Of a DNA stretch of 64,000 nucleotides, positions 31,066 through 40,076 are shown piece after piece. Each line of letters opens with the position of its first letter. Positions within the stretch are counted from its first letter, which is position 1. The position numbers were made by a program, and so were the translations under genes. Origin of the DNA: Methylococcaceae bacterium UBA975 (GTDB lineage Bacteria; Pseudomonadota; Gammaproteobacteria; Methylococcales; Cycloclasticaceae); assembly GCA_002292375.1 (NCBI GenBank), contig DBBV01000018.1:303072-367071 (forward strand). The letters run 5' to 3'. A model generated the notes under the pieces. The model saw nothing but the letters and a program-made list of their open reading frames with translations. It had not been told where the DNA came from and did no database searches.

Positions 31066-31866
31066 TTAGCCAATCATGCTATACCCACCACTAACACTGA
31101 GTACTTGGCCAGTAACATGACCAGAGGCCGCATTTGATGCCATAAATAACACGGCATTCGCCAAATCATTTGGGCGACCTACTTTTTTCAACGGTAAGGC
31201 GTTGGCGATCGCAGCAAATTGCTCTTCAGTAAACATCGAGTCTTTTTTCGCCCACATGCTGGTTGCGCCTACTTCATCATCTTCTTCAGGGATGGTTACA
31301 CCAGGGCAAACCGCATTACAACGAATACCAAAACGGCCATTTTCTCTAGCTAATGATTTCATCAAGCTATTAATACCCGCTTTTAGTGCGCCATACACCG
31401 CTTCACGTGGCTCACCCTGACGGCTGGCATCTGAACTGAGCGATACGATAGAACCTTTGGTTTTGTTTTTTAGCATCACTTCTAGAACCGAATGCGTACA
31501 ATTTAGGTTACTGGTAAAGTTGAGTGCAATCAGTTTTTGCCATAATTCAGGTGTTGTTTGAGTAAAGAACATTAAATCATCCCAGCCCACGTTATTAACC
31601 AACACATCAACACCACCGAATTTTGTATCCGCTGCTGCTACCATAGCTTTTACTTGCTCCAGGTTAGTGACGTCTGTTTTAATCACTTGCACCCCTGATG
31701 CCCCGCGCTCAAGCGCGAGTTTAGCAACCCCTGCCGCTTGTGTTTCATCAATGTCAGCCAAAGTGATATTAGCCCCTTCTTTAGCGAAGGCTAAAACAAT
31801 ACCTCGGCCAATATTTGAGCCACCACCTGTAACGATAACTGATTTACCTTTTAATTCTAAATCCAT
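31066..31866 (-). CDS. badH: 2-hydroxycyclohexanecarboxyl-CoA dehydrogenase-like SDR (BadH)
   Basis: A 266-residue SDR resembling Rhodopseudomonas BadH. It has VTGGGSNIGRGIVLAFAKEGA, NAD-selecting LADIDE, LVNNVGWDDLMFFTQT, and an intact active site (SLSSDASRQGEPREAVYGALKAG). The NNxGWD, SDAxRxG and EAVY segments are the BadH-like details, as is the end GQVLSVSGGYSMIG. BadH oxidises 2-hydroxycyclohexane-1-carboxyl-CoA to the 2-keto ester, the BadI substrate. Here it is last in an operon separate from badI, so the pathway genes are dispersed. An insertion (ATSMWAKKDSMFTEEQ) near residue 205 may reshape the substrate pocket. Confidence 0.78.
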   Translation of the reverse strand: MDLELKGKSVIVTGGGSNIGRGIVLAFAKEGANITLADIDETQAAGVAKLALERGASGVQVIKTDVTNLEQVKAMVAAADTKFGGVDVLVNNVGWDDLMFFTQTTPELWQKLIALNFTSNLNCTHSVLEVMLKNKTKGSIVSLSSDASRQGEPREAVYGALKAGINSLMKSLARENGRFGIRCNAVCPGVTIPEEDDEVGATSMWAKKDSMFTEEQFAAIANALPLKKVGRPNDLANAVLFMASNAASGHVTGQVLSVSGGYSMIG

Positions 31867-31935
31867 TTCTTTCTCCTATTTTAAATTGATAAAATTTATT
31901 AAATACTAATAAAAACAATGTGTTAAACAGCTAAC

Positions 31936-32712
31936 TTAAATTGATTTGATAAGTTTACTTACGGCTTGTATTGTTTCTTTTCTAGCATAATGATGTGGCA
32001 TATGACCCACCGCTTCAATTAACAATATTGTTGGTTTTTGTCTCAAATGAGTCCGCAGTTTGTCCAAGCTTGCTTGATAGCCATAATCATCTGCTTTGCC
32101 AAATACTAAAGAGACAGGGCATTTAATACCTTGTAACTCCTTAGCACAGGACCACTGGTCAAACCCCTCGGAAAGCCACGCTTTTGCCCAGCCATAAAAC
32201 AAGGCATCCGTTGCCTCACCATGAAACACTTTTAGCTTGTCGGCTAAATTACCCTGCTCATAATCACGAACAGCCACCCGTATACCTTCGCGAACGGTTT
32301 CCTCCGGTACCAATGGTGGTGCAATAGCACAAACAGCCATCACTTTTTCAGTTAACGAAGCGGCTGCCATCAAGGCGATCGCAGCACCATCACTATGGCC
32401 TACTAAAACAACCTGTTCTAATCCAAGCAAACGCAATACCTCTGGTAATACTACCTCCGCCTCATCATGGCGGTAATCGGCTTGTCGGTGCCCACTTAAC
32501 TGGCCTGACTTACCGTGGCCAAAGCGTTCATAAGCAACAACAGGCAACCCTGTTGTTAGTGCTAATTGATGTGGAAAATCCTTCCATGTTTCCAGGCAAT
32601 CCAGCCCCCCATGTAATAATACTAGGCAAGGCGAATTTGCTTTCAAATCGCCATAAACCCAGGTCCTTAGCGGTTGATTAGCAATAGTCAGGTAACGTTC
32701 TACAGCATCCAT
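31936..32712 (-). CDS. Alpha/beta hydrolase
   Basis: A 258-residue alpha/beta-hydrolase. The nucleophile is Ser107 in VLVGHSDGAAIAL. The oxyanion loop is LLHGGLDCLETW, the acid is in VFGKADDYG and the catalytic His in VGHMPHHYA. No signal peptide. It lies 10 bases after the dual hot-dog gene and 69 bases before the BadH-like gene. It may be a thioesterase, lactonase or C-C hydrolase serving the same operon; sequence does not decide. The family is broad, so the specific role is unknown. Confidence 0.85.
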   Translation of the reverse strand: MDAVERYLTIANQPLRTWVYGDLKANSPCLVLLHGGLDCLETWKDFPHQLALTTGLPVVAYERFGHGKSGQLSGHRQADYRHDEAEVVLPEVLRLLGLEQVVLVGHSDGAAIALMAAASLTEKVMAVCAIAPPLVPEETVREGIRVAVRDYEQGNLADKLKVFHGEATDALFYGWAKAWLSEGFDQWSCAKELQGIKCPVSLVFGKADDYGYQASLDKLRTHLRQKPTILLIEAVGHMPHHYARKETIQAVSKLIKSI

Positions 32713-32721
32713 TTTCGTGTC

Positions 32722-33747
32722 TTAGGCCATAAAAACAATCAGGCCCCAATCAAGTACCTGTATATCCGCAGCCGGTTGAGGCGCTTGGTCACCACGTTCA
32801 GCCCAGACCTTGATATGCAATTCAAGCAAGCCGCCACCCGTATCAAGTGCGGTTTTCTTTAAGACACGTATTTCACTGCGTAATATATCATTCTCAAATA
32901 CAGGTGCCACATGATCGCAATGCGTCCATGCCAATAGCGTTAAGACATTTGGCAATGCTCTAACCATCTGTGCGGCAGCAATTGAAATGGTATGTCCGCC
33001 ATACACTAAGCGCTTACCGTAGACACTCGCACCTGCGTCGGTATGTGTCATCGCCAAGTTCAGCGTTAAACGGGTTAGTTCTGGCGCACTGGTAACGGTA
33101 TCCCTTGCTTTAACACGGTAGTTAACCCCTTCTTCCACATCAGTAAAGTGAAACCCTTTAATTTTTTGCTTATATAAATCCAGATTCCAATCACTAGGGG
33201 CCGCAGCGGATAAAGCATCGACACTGATTTCTGAGGGTATTTGGTTTAAATCATCGTTATGACCTGTGTCAGCCTCCGGATCACGACACGGCACCATTGG
33301 GCAGCGCCAAAAATGTACAATTTCATCGCCGTGTTGATTCGTTGTCAAAATTTCTAATGCAACCATACCGGTGGCTGGGCGCCCTGTTTTGGCTTTATTT
33401 TGGCGTAAAGCAACTACTTTGGTGGTGGTGCTCAAGGTATCGCCAATAAAAACCGGTTTTTTTAATACTAAACCACGATAAAACAAATTACCCATGACGT
33501 TTTGTGTGGCGTACGTCGTCTGTCCAATGGCCACACTAAATGCCATGGTTGGGTTAGCGAGTTGTTTTTTTGAACCGGTTACTTCAGCACAAAGGTGCTG
33601 GTCTAGCGGTAACCTAAGGCGGTCACCAAACAGCATTTGATGGGCGCTTACATGGCCATCGGTCACTGTAACCGAGGGAGCTGGTTCTAAAAACTCTCCG
33701 ACTTTGAAATCTTCAAAATACGGGCCTTCAATTAATACTTCTTTCAT
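32722..33747 (-). CDS. Dual hot-dog MaoC-type dehydratase (mesaconyl-CoA hydratase-like)
   Basis: A 341-residue protein with two tandem hot-dog domains (about 1-160 and 190-341), a size and layout like mesaconyl-CoA hydratase. It has a YFEDFKVGEFLEPAPSVTVTDGHVSAHQMLFGD N-terminus, a FYRGLVLKKPVFIGDTL strand and a second domain ending GKRLVYGGHTISIAAAQM. Its ATG overlaps the stop of the CitE-like gene by four bases (ATGA), a tight pairing seen with malyl/citramalyl-CoA lyases and their hydratases. The inferred job is reversible hydration of an unsaturated or branched CoA ester whose product the lyase splits. Confidence 0.82.
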   Translation of the reverse strand: MKEVLIEGPYFEDFKVGEFLEPAPSVTVTDGHVSAHQMLFGDRLRLPLDQHLCAEVTGSKKQLANPTMAFSVAIGQTTYATQNVMGNLFYRGLVLKKPVFIGDTLSTTTKVVALRQNKAKTGRPATGMVALEILTTNQHGDEIVHFWRCPMVPCRDPEADTGHNDDLNQIPSEISVDALSAAAPSDWNLDLYKQKIKGFHFTDVEEGVNYRVKARDTVTSAPELTRLTLNLAMTHTDAGASVYGKRLVYGGHTISIAAAQMVRALPNVLTLLAWTHCDHVAPVFENDILRSEIRVLKKTALDTGGGLLELHIKVWAERGDQAPQPAADIQVLDWGLIVFMA

Positions 33748-34613
33748 TCTTTATTTTCCTTAGTAGCGGCAGTATAACGCTGCAAAATACTTTCTTGCGC
33801 TAGAATAACCGGCAAATCAATCATTTTATTTTTAAAACTAAATACACCCTGCCCTTGTTTTTGCACCTCTTCCCAAGCGGCTAGAATTTCTTTAGCAAGT
33901 TCGACTTGTTCATTACTAGGCGTGTAAACCTCATTCACAATCGCCACTTGATTGGGGTGGATACATAATTTACCGGCATACCCTAAATTAATCCCCGCGC
34001 TTGCATCGGCACGAATAATTGCTTCATCAGCGACTTCAAGACAAACATTATCAATCGCCATAACACCATAAGCATGTGCGGCTAATGCGACCTGACAACG
34101 AGCATGGTACACCACACCCTGTGAGGCATCAGCCACAGGTAAGGCCATGTCAGTAGCAAAATCCACATGCCCAAAACACAACGAATCCGACGCGGATAGT
34201 GACTCAGCAATTTCCTTTAACGCTAATACACCTTTGGCTGTTTCAATTATCACGTGCAGATTAACCGAGCGACCAGCTGTGGCTTGTTTCACCCTCGCAA
34301 TATCCTCCGCAGACTCACACTTCGGTAGCATAATATCGCAATGTCCTGCGGCTACAATAGCTTGCATATCATCCTCAAACCAAGGACTTGTAATGCCGTT
34401 GACTCGCACAATAAGTTGCTTGCCATTAAATGCCGGTGAGCCTAATGCCATAACCACGGTATCACGCGCGCTCAGCTTCGCATCCGGTGACACCGCGTCT
34501 TCAAGGTCAAAAATCAGGCCATCAACATCAATACTCGCTGATTTATCGATCCGCTTTTGAGCCGATCCCGGTACAAATAATAATGAACGGCAAAGGCTAC
34601 GTTGTGTTGTCAT
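33744..34613 (-). CDS. HpcH/HpaI/CitE-family CoA ester lyase
   Basis: A 289-residue lyase of the CitE/malyl-CoA lyase family. It has RSLLFVPGSAQKRIDKSASI, LIFDLEDAVSPDAKLSAR, LIVRVNG, IMLPKCESAEDI, HVIIETAKGVLAL (metal-binding Glu) and FGHVDFATDM (Asp). I start it at ATG 34613 after GGAAAG; the longer frame begins at TTG. The family cleaves 3-hydroxy-acyl-CoAs such as malyl-, beta-methylmalyl- or citramalyl-CoA by retro-Claisen reaction. Coupled with the dual hot-dog hydratase, it could shorten a branched dicarboxylyl-CoA where thiolysis is blocked by a methyl branch. Confidence 0.85.
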   Translation of the reverse strand: MTTQRSLCRSLLFVPGSAQKRIDKSASIDVDGLIFDLEDAVSPDAKLSARDTVVMALGSPAFNGKQLIVRVNGITSPWFEDDMQAIVAAGHCDIMLPKCESAEDIARVKQATAGRSVNLHVIIETAKGVLALKEIAESLSASDSLCFGHVDFATDMALPVADASQGVVYHARCQVALAAHAYGVMAIDNVCLEVADEAIIRADASAGINLGYAGKLCIHPNQVAIVNEVYTPSNEQVELAKEILAAWEEVQKQGQGVFSFKNKMIDLPVILAQESILQRYTAATKENKE

Positions 34614-34643
34614 ATCAATTCTTTCCAACTTAAGTTTATTGCG

Positions 34644-35804
34644 TTAATACGAACGCGGCATGCCCAAACTTTTTTCGGCAATATAATTCAATAGCATTTC
34701 TTTGTTTATCGGTGCAGTTTTTAGTAAACGAACCACAGAATACATATCGTACAAGCCATAATCATGAGTAAAACCGTTGCCGCCGAAACATTGTAACGAG
34801 GCATCTACCGCTTGCATACCCGCGTCTGCCGCGGCAATTTTAGCCATACTCGATGCTTCACCAGCCGATTTTTTATTATCGAATAGCCACGCCGCTTGTT
34901 TAGTCATTAAAGACGCCAGTTCAACTTGTGTTTTAGCTGCCGCTAATGGGTGCTGCAAACCTTGATACGCACCAATAGGCCCATTAAATACCACCCGTTC
35001 AGAGGCATATTCTGCCGCACGCTTAAGTGCCAAACGTCCGATGCCATTACACATCGCAGAGACCACAATACGTTCTGGGTTTAACGATTCAAACAATACT
35101 TCAAACCCTTTACCGGCTGAACCTACGATATCATCGTCGGTCAATTCAACCTCATCAAAAAACAACTGATATTGCTTTTCAGGAAGCACCACACTCATCT
35201 CAAGCGCGGTCATGCTCACCCCTTTCGCTTTCATATCCACCACAAACAGGGTAAAACCATCGGTCTTTTTTTCAACATCTGTATGCGCAGCAGTACGGGC
35301 AACCACTAGGGCATAGTCGGACTCATCAGCACTGGTAATAAAGGTTTTAGCACCGCTTAATAGGTATTTATCACCTTTTTTCTTTGCGATAGTATTGATT
35401 TTAATTGTATTTGTTCCCGCTGTTGGCTCGGTAATAGCAAAACAAAACAGCGTTTTACCCGCACAGGCATCGGGGAGGTATTTTTGCTTCATATCTTCAC
35501 TGCCGTGATCAGCGATAACAGGCAATGACATGGTTGAACCCACCACCATTGATAGCAGTGGAATGCCATTATTTGATAAGCCTTCCATCAGTAAGCTCAT
35601 TTCCATCATACCGAGACCTGCACCGCCATATTGCTCCGGCACCATAATGCCCATAAAACCGTCTGAGCTGACTTGTTGCCACAACTCATGTGGGAATTCA
35701 TTTTTTCTAGCTTTCTTTAACCAATACTGTTGATCGAAGGTTTTGGCCACTTGATCACCGTACTCATAGATCATTCGTTGTTCATCATTCAGTTCAAAAT
35801 TCAT
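34644..35804 (-). CDS. Acyl-CoA dehydrogenase
   Basis: A 386-residue acyl-CoA dehydrogenase with VPEQYGGAGLGMMEMSLL, AITEPTAGTNTIKI, SGAKTFITSADESDYALVV and CFGGNGFTHDYGLYDMY. The helix-G Glu-Arg (LNPERIVVSAM) provides the likely base. The C-terminus (TAPINKEMLLNYIAEKSLG) departs from the xGTxEI pattern. It follows the crotonase at 35853 in the 36638-31066 operon. Substrate unknown; the operon context suggests an intermediate that is then hydrated and cleaved by the lyase downstream. Confidence 0.88.
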   Translation of the reverse strand: MNFELNDEQRMIYEYGDQVAKTFDQQYWLKKARKNEFPHELWQQVSSDGFMGIMVPEQYGGAGLGMMEMSLLMEGLSNNGIPLLSMVVGSTMSLPVIADHGSEDMKQKYLPDACAGKTLFCFAITEPTAGTNTIKINTIAKKKGDKYLLSGAKTFITSADESDYALVVARTAAHTDVEKKTDGFTLFVVDMKAKGVSMTALEMSVVLPEKQYQLFFDEVELTDDDIVGSAGKGFEVLFESLNPERIVVSAMCNGIGRLALKRAAEYASERVVFNGPIGAYQGLQHPLAAAKTQVELASLMTKQAAWLFDNKKSAGEASSMAKIAAADAGMQAVDASLQCFGGNGFTHDYGLYDMYSVVRLLKTAPINKEMLLNYIAEKSLGMPRSY

Positions 35805-35852
35805 GCTTAATCTCTCTAGGCTTTGTTAATTAAAATCGGTTCGTCGTTGGTA

Positions 35853-36638
35853 TTAACGACCTTTCCAAACGGGTTTTCTTTTCTCAGCAAACGATAAAGG
35901 ACCTTCGACCCCGTCTTCACTGGCATAAACGACTTCATGCAAAGCCAATGCTTGTTTAAAACCCTCATCACAGCCTAGGTTCATGGTCGCTTTTATACTG
36001 GCTTTCGCCGCCATCACCGATAACGGTGCGTTATCACGGATGATACAAGCCAATCTATTCGCCTGCGCGCGTACTTGATCCGGCGTGTCTTCTAAATAGT
36101 TGATGAAGCCGACGTCATAAAAACGCTCTATGGCCATTTGTTCACCTGTTAACACCAACTCCATAATAAGCGGTTGCGGCAACATGCCCACTAAAGGCGC
36201 TGCCCACGGTGAGCCTCTACCTATTTTCGCTTCGCTGATACCGACCCGCGTTTTTGCCAAACCAACACGTAAATCGGAGTTAAGGCTCAGCATCATACCG
36301 CCTGCAATTAAATGACCCGTCATGGCCGCAATAATGGGCTTTTTACAGTCACGCATACGTTGATGGAATGGGTCTTTTAAGGTTGATAAAACATCTTTGC
36401 CAGTAGTTTTTTTAATCTCCGCCGCTTCTTTTAAATCCATGCCTGCAGAAAAAACACCGCAATCAGTGGAGGTTAAAATAACCACCTTTACGGCGTCATC
36501 GTCGTCAATTCGTTTCCAGGCATCAGCTAACTTATCAACCAGGCCCGTAGACAAGGCATTTTTCCTGTGCGGCCTATTTAAAGTAACCGTGGCGATACCC
36601 GCATCTACGTTATAAATCAGTTCATCGTTAGTGCTCAT
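35853..36638 (-). CDS. Enoyl-CoA hydratase/isomerase family protein
   Basis: A 261-residue crotonase. The oxyanion loops are CGVFSAGMDLKEA and HLIAGGMMLSLNSD. The first catalytic Glu is in VGISEAKIGRGSPWAAPL and the second in LIMELVLTGEQ, so hydratase chemistry is plausible although the surrounding sequence is unusual. First gene of the 36638-31066 operon, facing the FadH-like gene across a 143-base divergent promoter with an operator-like palindrome. Confidence 0.85.
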   Translation of the reverse strand: MSTNDELIYNVDAGIATVTLNRPHRKNALSTGLVDKLADAWKRIDDDDAVKVVILTSTDCGVFSAGMDLKEAAEIKKTTGKDVLSTLKDPFHQRMRDCKKPIIAAMTGHLIAGGMMLSLNSDLRVGLAKTRVGISEAKIGRGSPWAAPLVGMLPQPLIMELVLTGEQMAIERFYDVGFINYLEDTPDQVRAQANRLACIIRDNAPLSVMAAKASIKATMNLGCDEGFKQALALHEVVYASEDGVEGPLSFAEKRKPVWKGR

Positions 36639-36694
36639 CTTAAATCCTTCTGTTAATGGCTGTAAAATGGTGTTTTTTAAGCATTACAAGTTAC

Positions 36695-36712
36695 CAAACA
36701 AGCGTTAGTTTG
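36695..36712. promoter_or_regulatory. Operator-like palindrome CAAACAAGCGTTAGTTTG
   Basis: Arms match at 7 of 9 positions about the centre. It shares AACAAGC/GTTAG elements with the sites at 22427 and 24554, and lies in the divergent promoter between the crotonase (start 36638) and the FadH-like gene (start 36782). Confidence 0.55.
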
Positions 36713-36781
36713 TCAAAATTGTTGAGTATCGTATCCAATGATTGTTACACTGTTTTAAATTGACAATTATTCTAAACTCCC

Positions 36782-38809
36782 ATGATGTTCAAACAGCTTT
36801 TCACACCAATAAAAATTGGTTCTTTGACTTTGCCCAATCGAATCATTATGGGTTCAATGCATACAGGTTTGGACCATACTGACGATCCCTTTGGTCGCTT
36901 AGCTGAATTCTACAAAGAGCGGGCACAGGGTGGTGTTTCACTTATTGTCACTGGCGGTGTTTCACCGAACGAAGAAGGTTTGATTGCACCGGGGGCGATG
37001 ATGCTAACTGAAGCAAAGCAAGTCGCATCTTACAAACTTATCACCGATACAGTGCAGCAACAAGGCAGTCATATCATCATGCAAATTCTACACGCAGGAC
37101 GCTATGCTAAACATGACCACCTTGTAGCGCCGAGCGCAATACGCTCCCCCATTAATCGTTTTGAACCCAGCGCGATGACCGAAGCGCAGATTTTACAAAC
37201 CATTGATGATTTTGTTAATTGCGCCGATTTAGCACAACAAGCTGGGTTTAACGGTATTGAACTACTGGGTTCTGAGGGTTATTTATTGAATGAGTTTACC
37301 GCTCCACGAACTAATCACCGTAGCGATCAATGGGGTGGCTGTTTGGAAAACCGTGCACGTTTCCCGTTGAGCATTGTTCGCAGCATCAGAGAAAAGCTAG
37401 GCACAGGTTTTTTTATCCAATATCGCATGTCGGTACTTGAATTAGTTGAAGACGGTTGGAACATTGAAGAAGCACAATCATTTGCCCAAGCGCTTGAAAC
37501 GGCTGGGGTAGACTTAATTAACACCGGTATTGGTTGGCACGAAGCCTCCATCCCGACCATTGCCATGACAGTACCACGCGGGGCCTTTAGCTGGGCCACC
37601 GCCAAAATAAAACAAGCAGTCAACATACCAGTTGCTGCGGCTAATCGGATTAACACCGCCGAACTAGCGGAAGAGATAATTAAACGTGGTGATGCGGACA
37701 TGGTTTACCTGTCCCGCCCTTTTCTTGCAGACCCCGACTTTGTACTCAAAGCCAAGCAACAACGTAGCCAAGAGATCAACACATGCATCGCGTGTAACCA
37801 ATCGTGCTTAGATCACTTATTTAATAATAAGACGGTCAGTTGTTTGGTCAACCCACGTGCCTGTCACGAAACCATCTACCGGCTAAAACCTAAAACCACA
37901 AGGCCACAAAAAATCGCCGTGATTGGCGCTGGGGCCGCTGGCTTATCCTTCTCGATTGAAGCAGCAAAGCAAGGGCATAATATTACTTTATTTGAAGCGG
38001 CGGCAAGTATCGGTGGTCAACTATTACTCGCACGTAAAGTGCCCGGTAAAGACGAGTTTGATGAGTTGCTCAGGTATTTTCAGGTGATGCTGGACAAGCA
38101 CGCAGTCAATCTACAATTGAATAGTCGTGTTGATGCACAACAACTTAAAGCCGCTGGTTTTGATGCCGTTGTGCTAGCCTCAGGTATCAAACCACGTAAA
38201 TTGACCCTGCCCGGCAGCGATCAAGCTAATGTATTAAGTTATGAACAGGCCTTTAATTCACCTGAGAAGGTGGGTCAACGCGTTGTCATTATTGGTGCCG
38301 GTGGTATTGGTTATGATATGGCTGAATTTCTGAGCCACCACGCACTAAACACGGACCCGGTTAGTGAGTTTAACAATAATTGGGGTATAGACGCTGATGG
38401 AAAACAGCCCGGCGCCCTATTGAAAAACCCGGCCAAGCCAACAAAATCAATACGCGACATCACCTTGGTACAACGTAAAGCTGATAAGTTTGGTCGCACA
38501 TTAGGCAAAACAACCGGTTGGATTCATCAAGTAGAGCTACAAAAACGTGGCGTTAAAACCCTGGGTGATTTAAGTTATAACAAAATTGATGCTGCCGGTT
38601 TGCACATTACCCAACGGGGTGAAGCCAAATTATTACCTGCCGACACAATTGTTGTTTGTGCTGGACAAGAAGCACGTGATGACTTAGCCGACTCGCTAGT
38701 CAGCACCTTCAAGGCACTGTATCGAATTGGTGGCGTGAATGAGGTCCGCGAGCTTGATGCTGCGAAGGCGATTTCTGACGCACAGCAACTCGCCTACCAA
38801 TTAAATTAA
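36782..38809 (+). CDS. 2,4-dienoyl-CoA reductase-like flavoprotein (FadH/OYE family)
   Basis: A 675-residue multidomain flavoenzyme. The N-terminal old-yellow-enzyme barrel (about 1-340) begins FKQLFTPIKIGSLTLPNRI and carries HAGRYAKHD and LLGSEGYLLNEF. A [4Fe-4S] cluster motif (CIACNQSC ... SCLVNP) follows near 335-360. Then come an FAD dinucleotide fold (VIGAGAAGLSFSIEAA) and an NAD(P) fold (VVIIGAGGIGYDMAEFL). This is the architecture of bacterial FadH, which reduces 2,4-dienoyl-CoA with NADPH. No clear ribosome site precedes the ATG. Heads an operon with thiolase and PntAB; the transhydrogenase could supply its NADPH. Confidence 0.88.
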   Translation: MMFKQLFTPIKIGSLTLPNRIIMGSMHTGLDHTDDPFGRLAEFYKERAQGGVSLIVTGGVSPNEEGLIAPGAMMLTEAKQVASYKLITDTVQQQGSHIIMQILHAGRYAKHDHLVAPSAIRSPINRFEPSAMTEAQILQTIDDFVNCADLAQQAGFNGIELLGSEGYLLNEFTAPRTNHRSDQWGGCLENRARFPLSIVRSIREKLGTGFFIQYRMSVLELVEDGWNIEEAQSFAQALETAGVDLINTGIGWHEASIPTIAMTVPRGAFSWATAKIKQAVNIPVAAANRINTAELAEEIIKRGDADMVYLSRPFLADPDFVLKAKQQRSQEINTCIACNQSCLDHLFNNKTVSCLVNPRACHETIYRLKPKTTRPQKIAVIGAGAAGLSFSIEAAKQGHNITLFEAAASIGGQLLLARKVPGKDEFDELLRYFQVMLDKHAVNLQLNSRVDAQQLKAAGFDAVVLASGIKPRKLTLPGSDQANVLSYEQAFNSPEKVGQRVVIIGAGGIGYDMAEFLSHHALNTDPVSEFNNNWGIDADGKQPGALLKNPAKPTKSIRDITLVQRKADKFGRTLGKTTGWIHQVELQKRGVKTLGDLSYNKIDAAGLHITQRGEAKLLPADTIVVCAGQEARDDLADSLVSTFKALYRIGGVNEVRELDAAKAISDAQQLAYQLN

Positions 38810-38824
38810 TTAAAGGAAACAGTC

Positions 38825-40030
38825 ATGTTAGATGCATATATTTACGATGGAGCTAGAACCCCCTTTGGCAAATATTGTGGCGCGCTTGCCCACGTCAGGC
38901 CTGACGACCTTGCTGCCGGCGTGATTAAAGCCTTGGTTGAACGCAATAAATTTGACCCCTTATTAATTGATGACGTTATCCTCGGCTGCGTCTGTCAATC
39001 AGGTGAAGATAGCCGTAATGTCGCCCGTTATGCCAGCCTACTCGCAGGCTTACCTGTTGAAGTTAGCGCACAAACGGTTAATCGACTGTGTGCCAGTAGT
39101 CTCGCCGCAATAATCGACTCGGCGCGCGCCATAACTTGCGGCGAAGGCAGTGTTTATATCGCCGGCGGCGTAGAAAGCATGACCCGAGCACCGCTAACTT
39201 TTAATAAAAGTAATACTGCTTTCAGTAAAGACATCCAGGTTTACGACACAGCTATCGGTGTGCGTTTTCCTAACGCTGAGATTGGTAAAAAATTCGGCCA
39301 TGAGTCTATGCCGGAAACCGCTGACAACGTTGCCAAGGCCGAAAACATCAGTCGTGAATCCTGTGATAAATTCGCCTTTAATTCACAACAAAAATGGGCA
39401 GCAGCCACAGCTAACGGTTACTTTGCTGAAGAAATTGTCGCCGTCAGCATCCCACAAAAAAGGGGCAAGCCACCCATCATCGTAGACACCGACGAGCACC
39501 CTCGTGCTGAGTCAAGCTTAGATAAAATGTCGAACATGGCTAGCTTATTTCAAGACGGTGTTGTGACCGCCGCTAACGCGTCAGGCATTAATGATGGCGC
39601 TAGCGCCGTGCTAATCGCCGATCGTGAGTTTGGAGCCCGACATCAAATAACACCAATCGCCCGCGTCTTAGGCGGGGCCACAGCCGGCGTTGAACCTAAC
39701 CTTATGGGCTTAGGCCCCGTGCCCGCGTGTAAAAAAATACTAACGCGTCTAGGCTTAACGCTAGATCAAATGGATGTTATCGAAATAAACGAAGCCTTTG
39801 CCGCCCAAGTGTTAGGTGATTTGAAACAATTGGGTCTGGCAGAAGATGACCCGCGCATTAATCCAAATGGTGGTGCCATTTCGGTGGGCCATCCATTAGG
39901 CGCTTCTGGTGCCCGCTTAGCCTTAACCGCAGCACGACAGTTACAGCGCTCAGGTGGCCGTTATGCATTAATCTCCATGTGCGTTGGCGTCGGCCAAGGT
40001 ATCGCCATGGTTATTGAACGAAGCGAATAA
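38825..40030 (+). CDS. Thiolase (PcaF/PaaJ-like 3-oxoacyl-CoA thiolase)
   Basis: A 401-residue thiolase, the length of 3-oxoadipyl-CoA thiolases. The N-terminus DGARTPFGKYCGALAHVRPDDLAA resembles PcaF. The catalytic Cys is in VNRLCASSLAAI, the His in NGGAISVGHPLGASGARL and the second Cys in SMCVGVGQGI. AAAGGAAA precedes the ATG. Dicarboxyl-CoA thiolysis would suit 3-oxopimeloyl-CoA (the PimB role), but that is inferred from resemblance and from the presence of pimCD. It lies between the FadH-like gene and pntA. Confidence 0.9.
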   Translation: MLDAYIYDGARTPFGKYCGALAHVRPDDLAAGVIKALVERNKFDPLLIDDVILGCVCQSGEDSRNVARYASLLAGLPVEVSAQTVNRLCASSLAAIIDSARAITCGEGSVYIAGGVESMTRAPLTFNKSNTAFSKDIQVYDTAIGVRFPNAEIGKKFGHESMPETADNVAKAENISRESCDKFAFNSQQKWAAATANGYFAEEIVAVSIPQKRGKPPIIVDTDEHPRAESSLDKMSNMASLFQDGVVTAANASGINDGASAVLIADREFGARHQITPIARVLGGATAGVEPNLMGLGPVPACKKILTRLGLTLDQMDVIEINEAFAAQVLGDLKQLGLAEDDPRINPNGGAISVGHPLGASGARLALTAARQLQRSGGRYALISMCVGVGQGIAMVIERSE

Positions 40031-40076
40031 ATAATCAACCCTTTATCATTCTCTAAAAAATACTGGAATATGTTTT

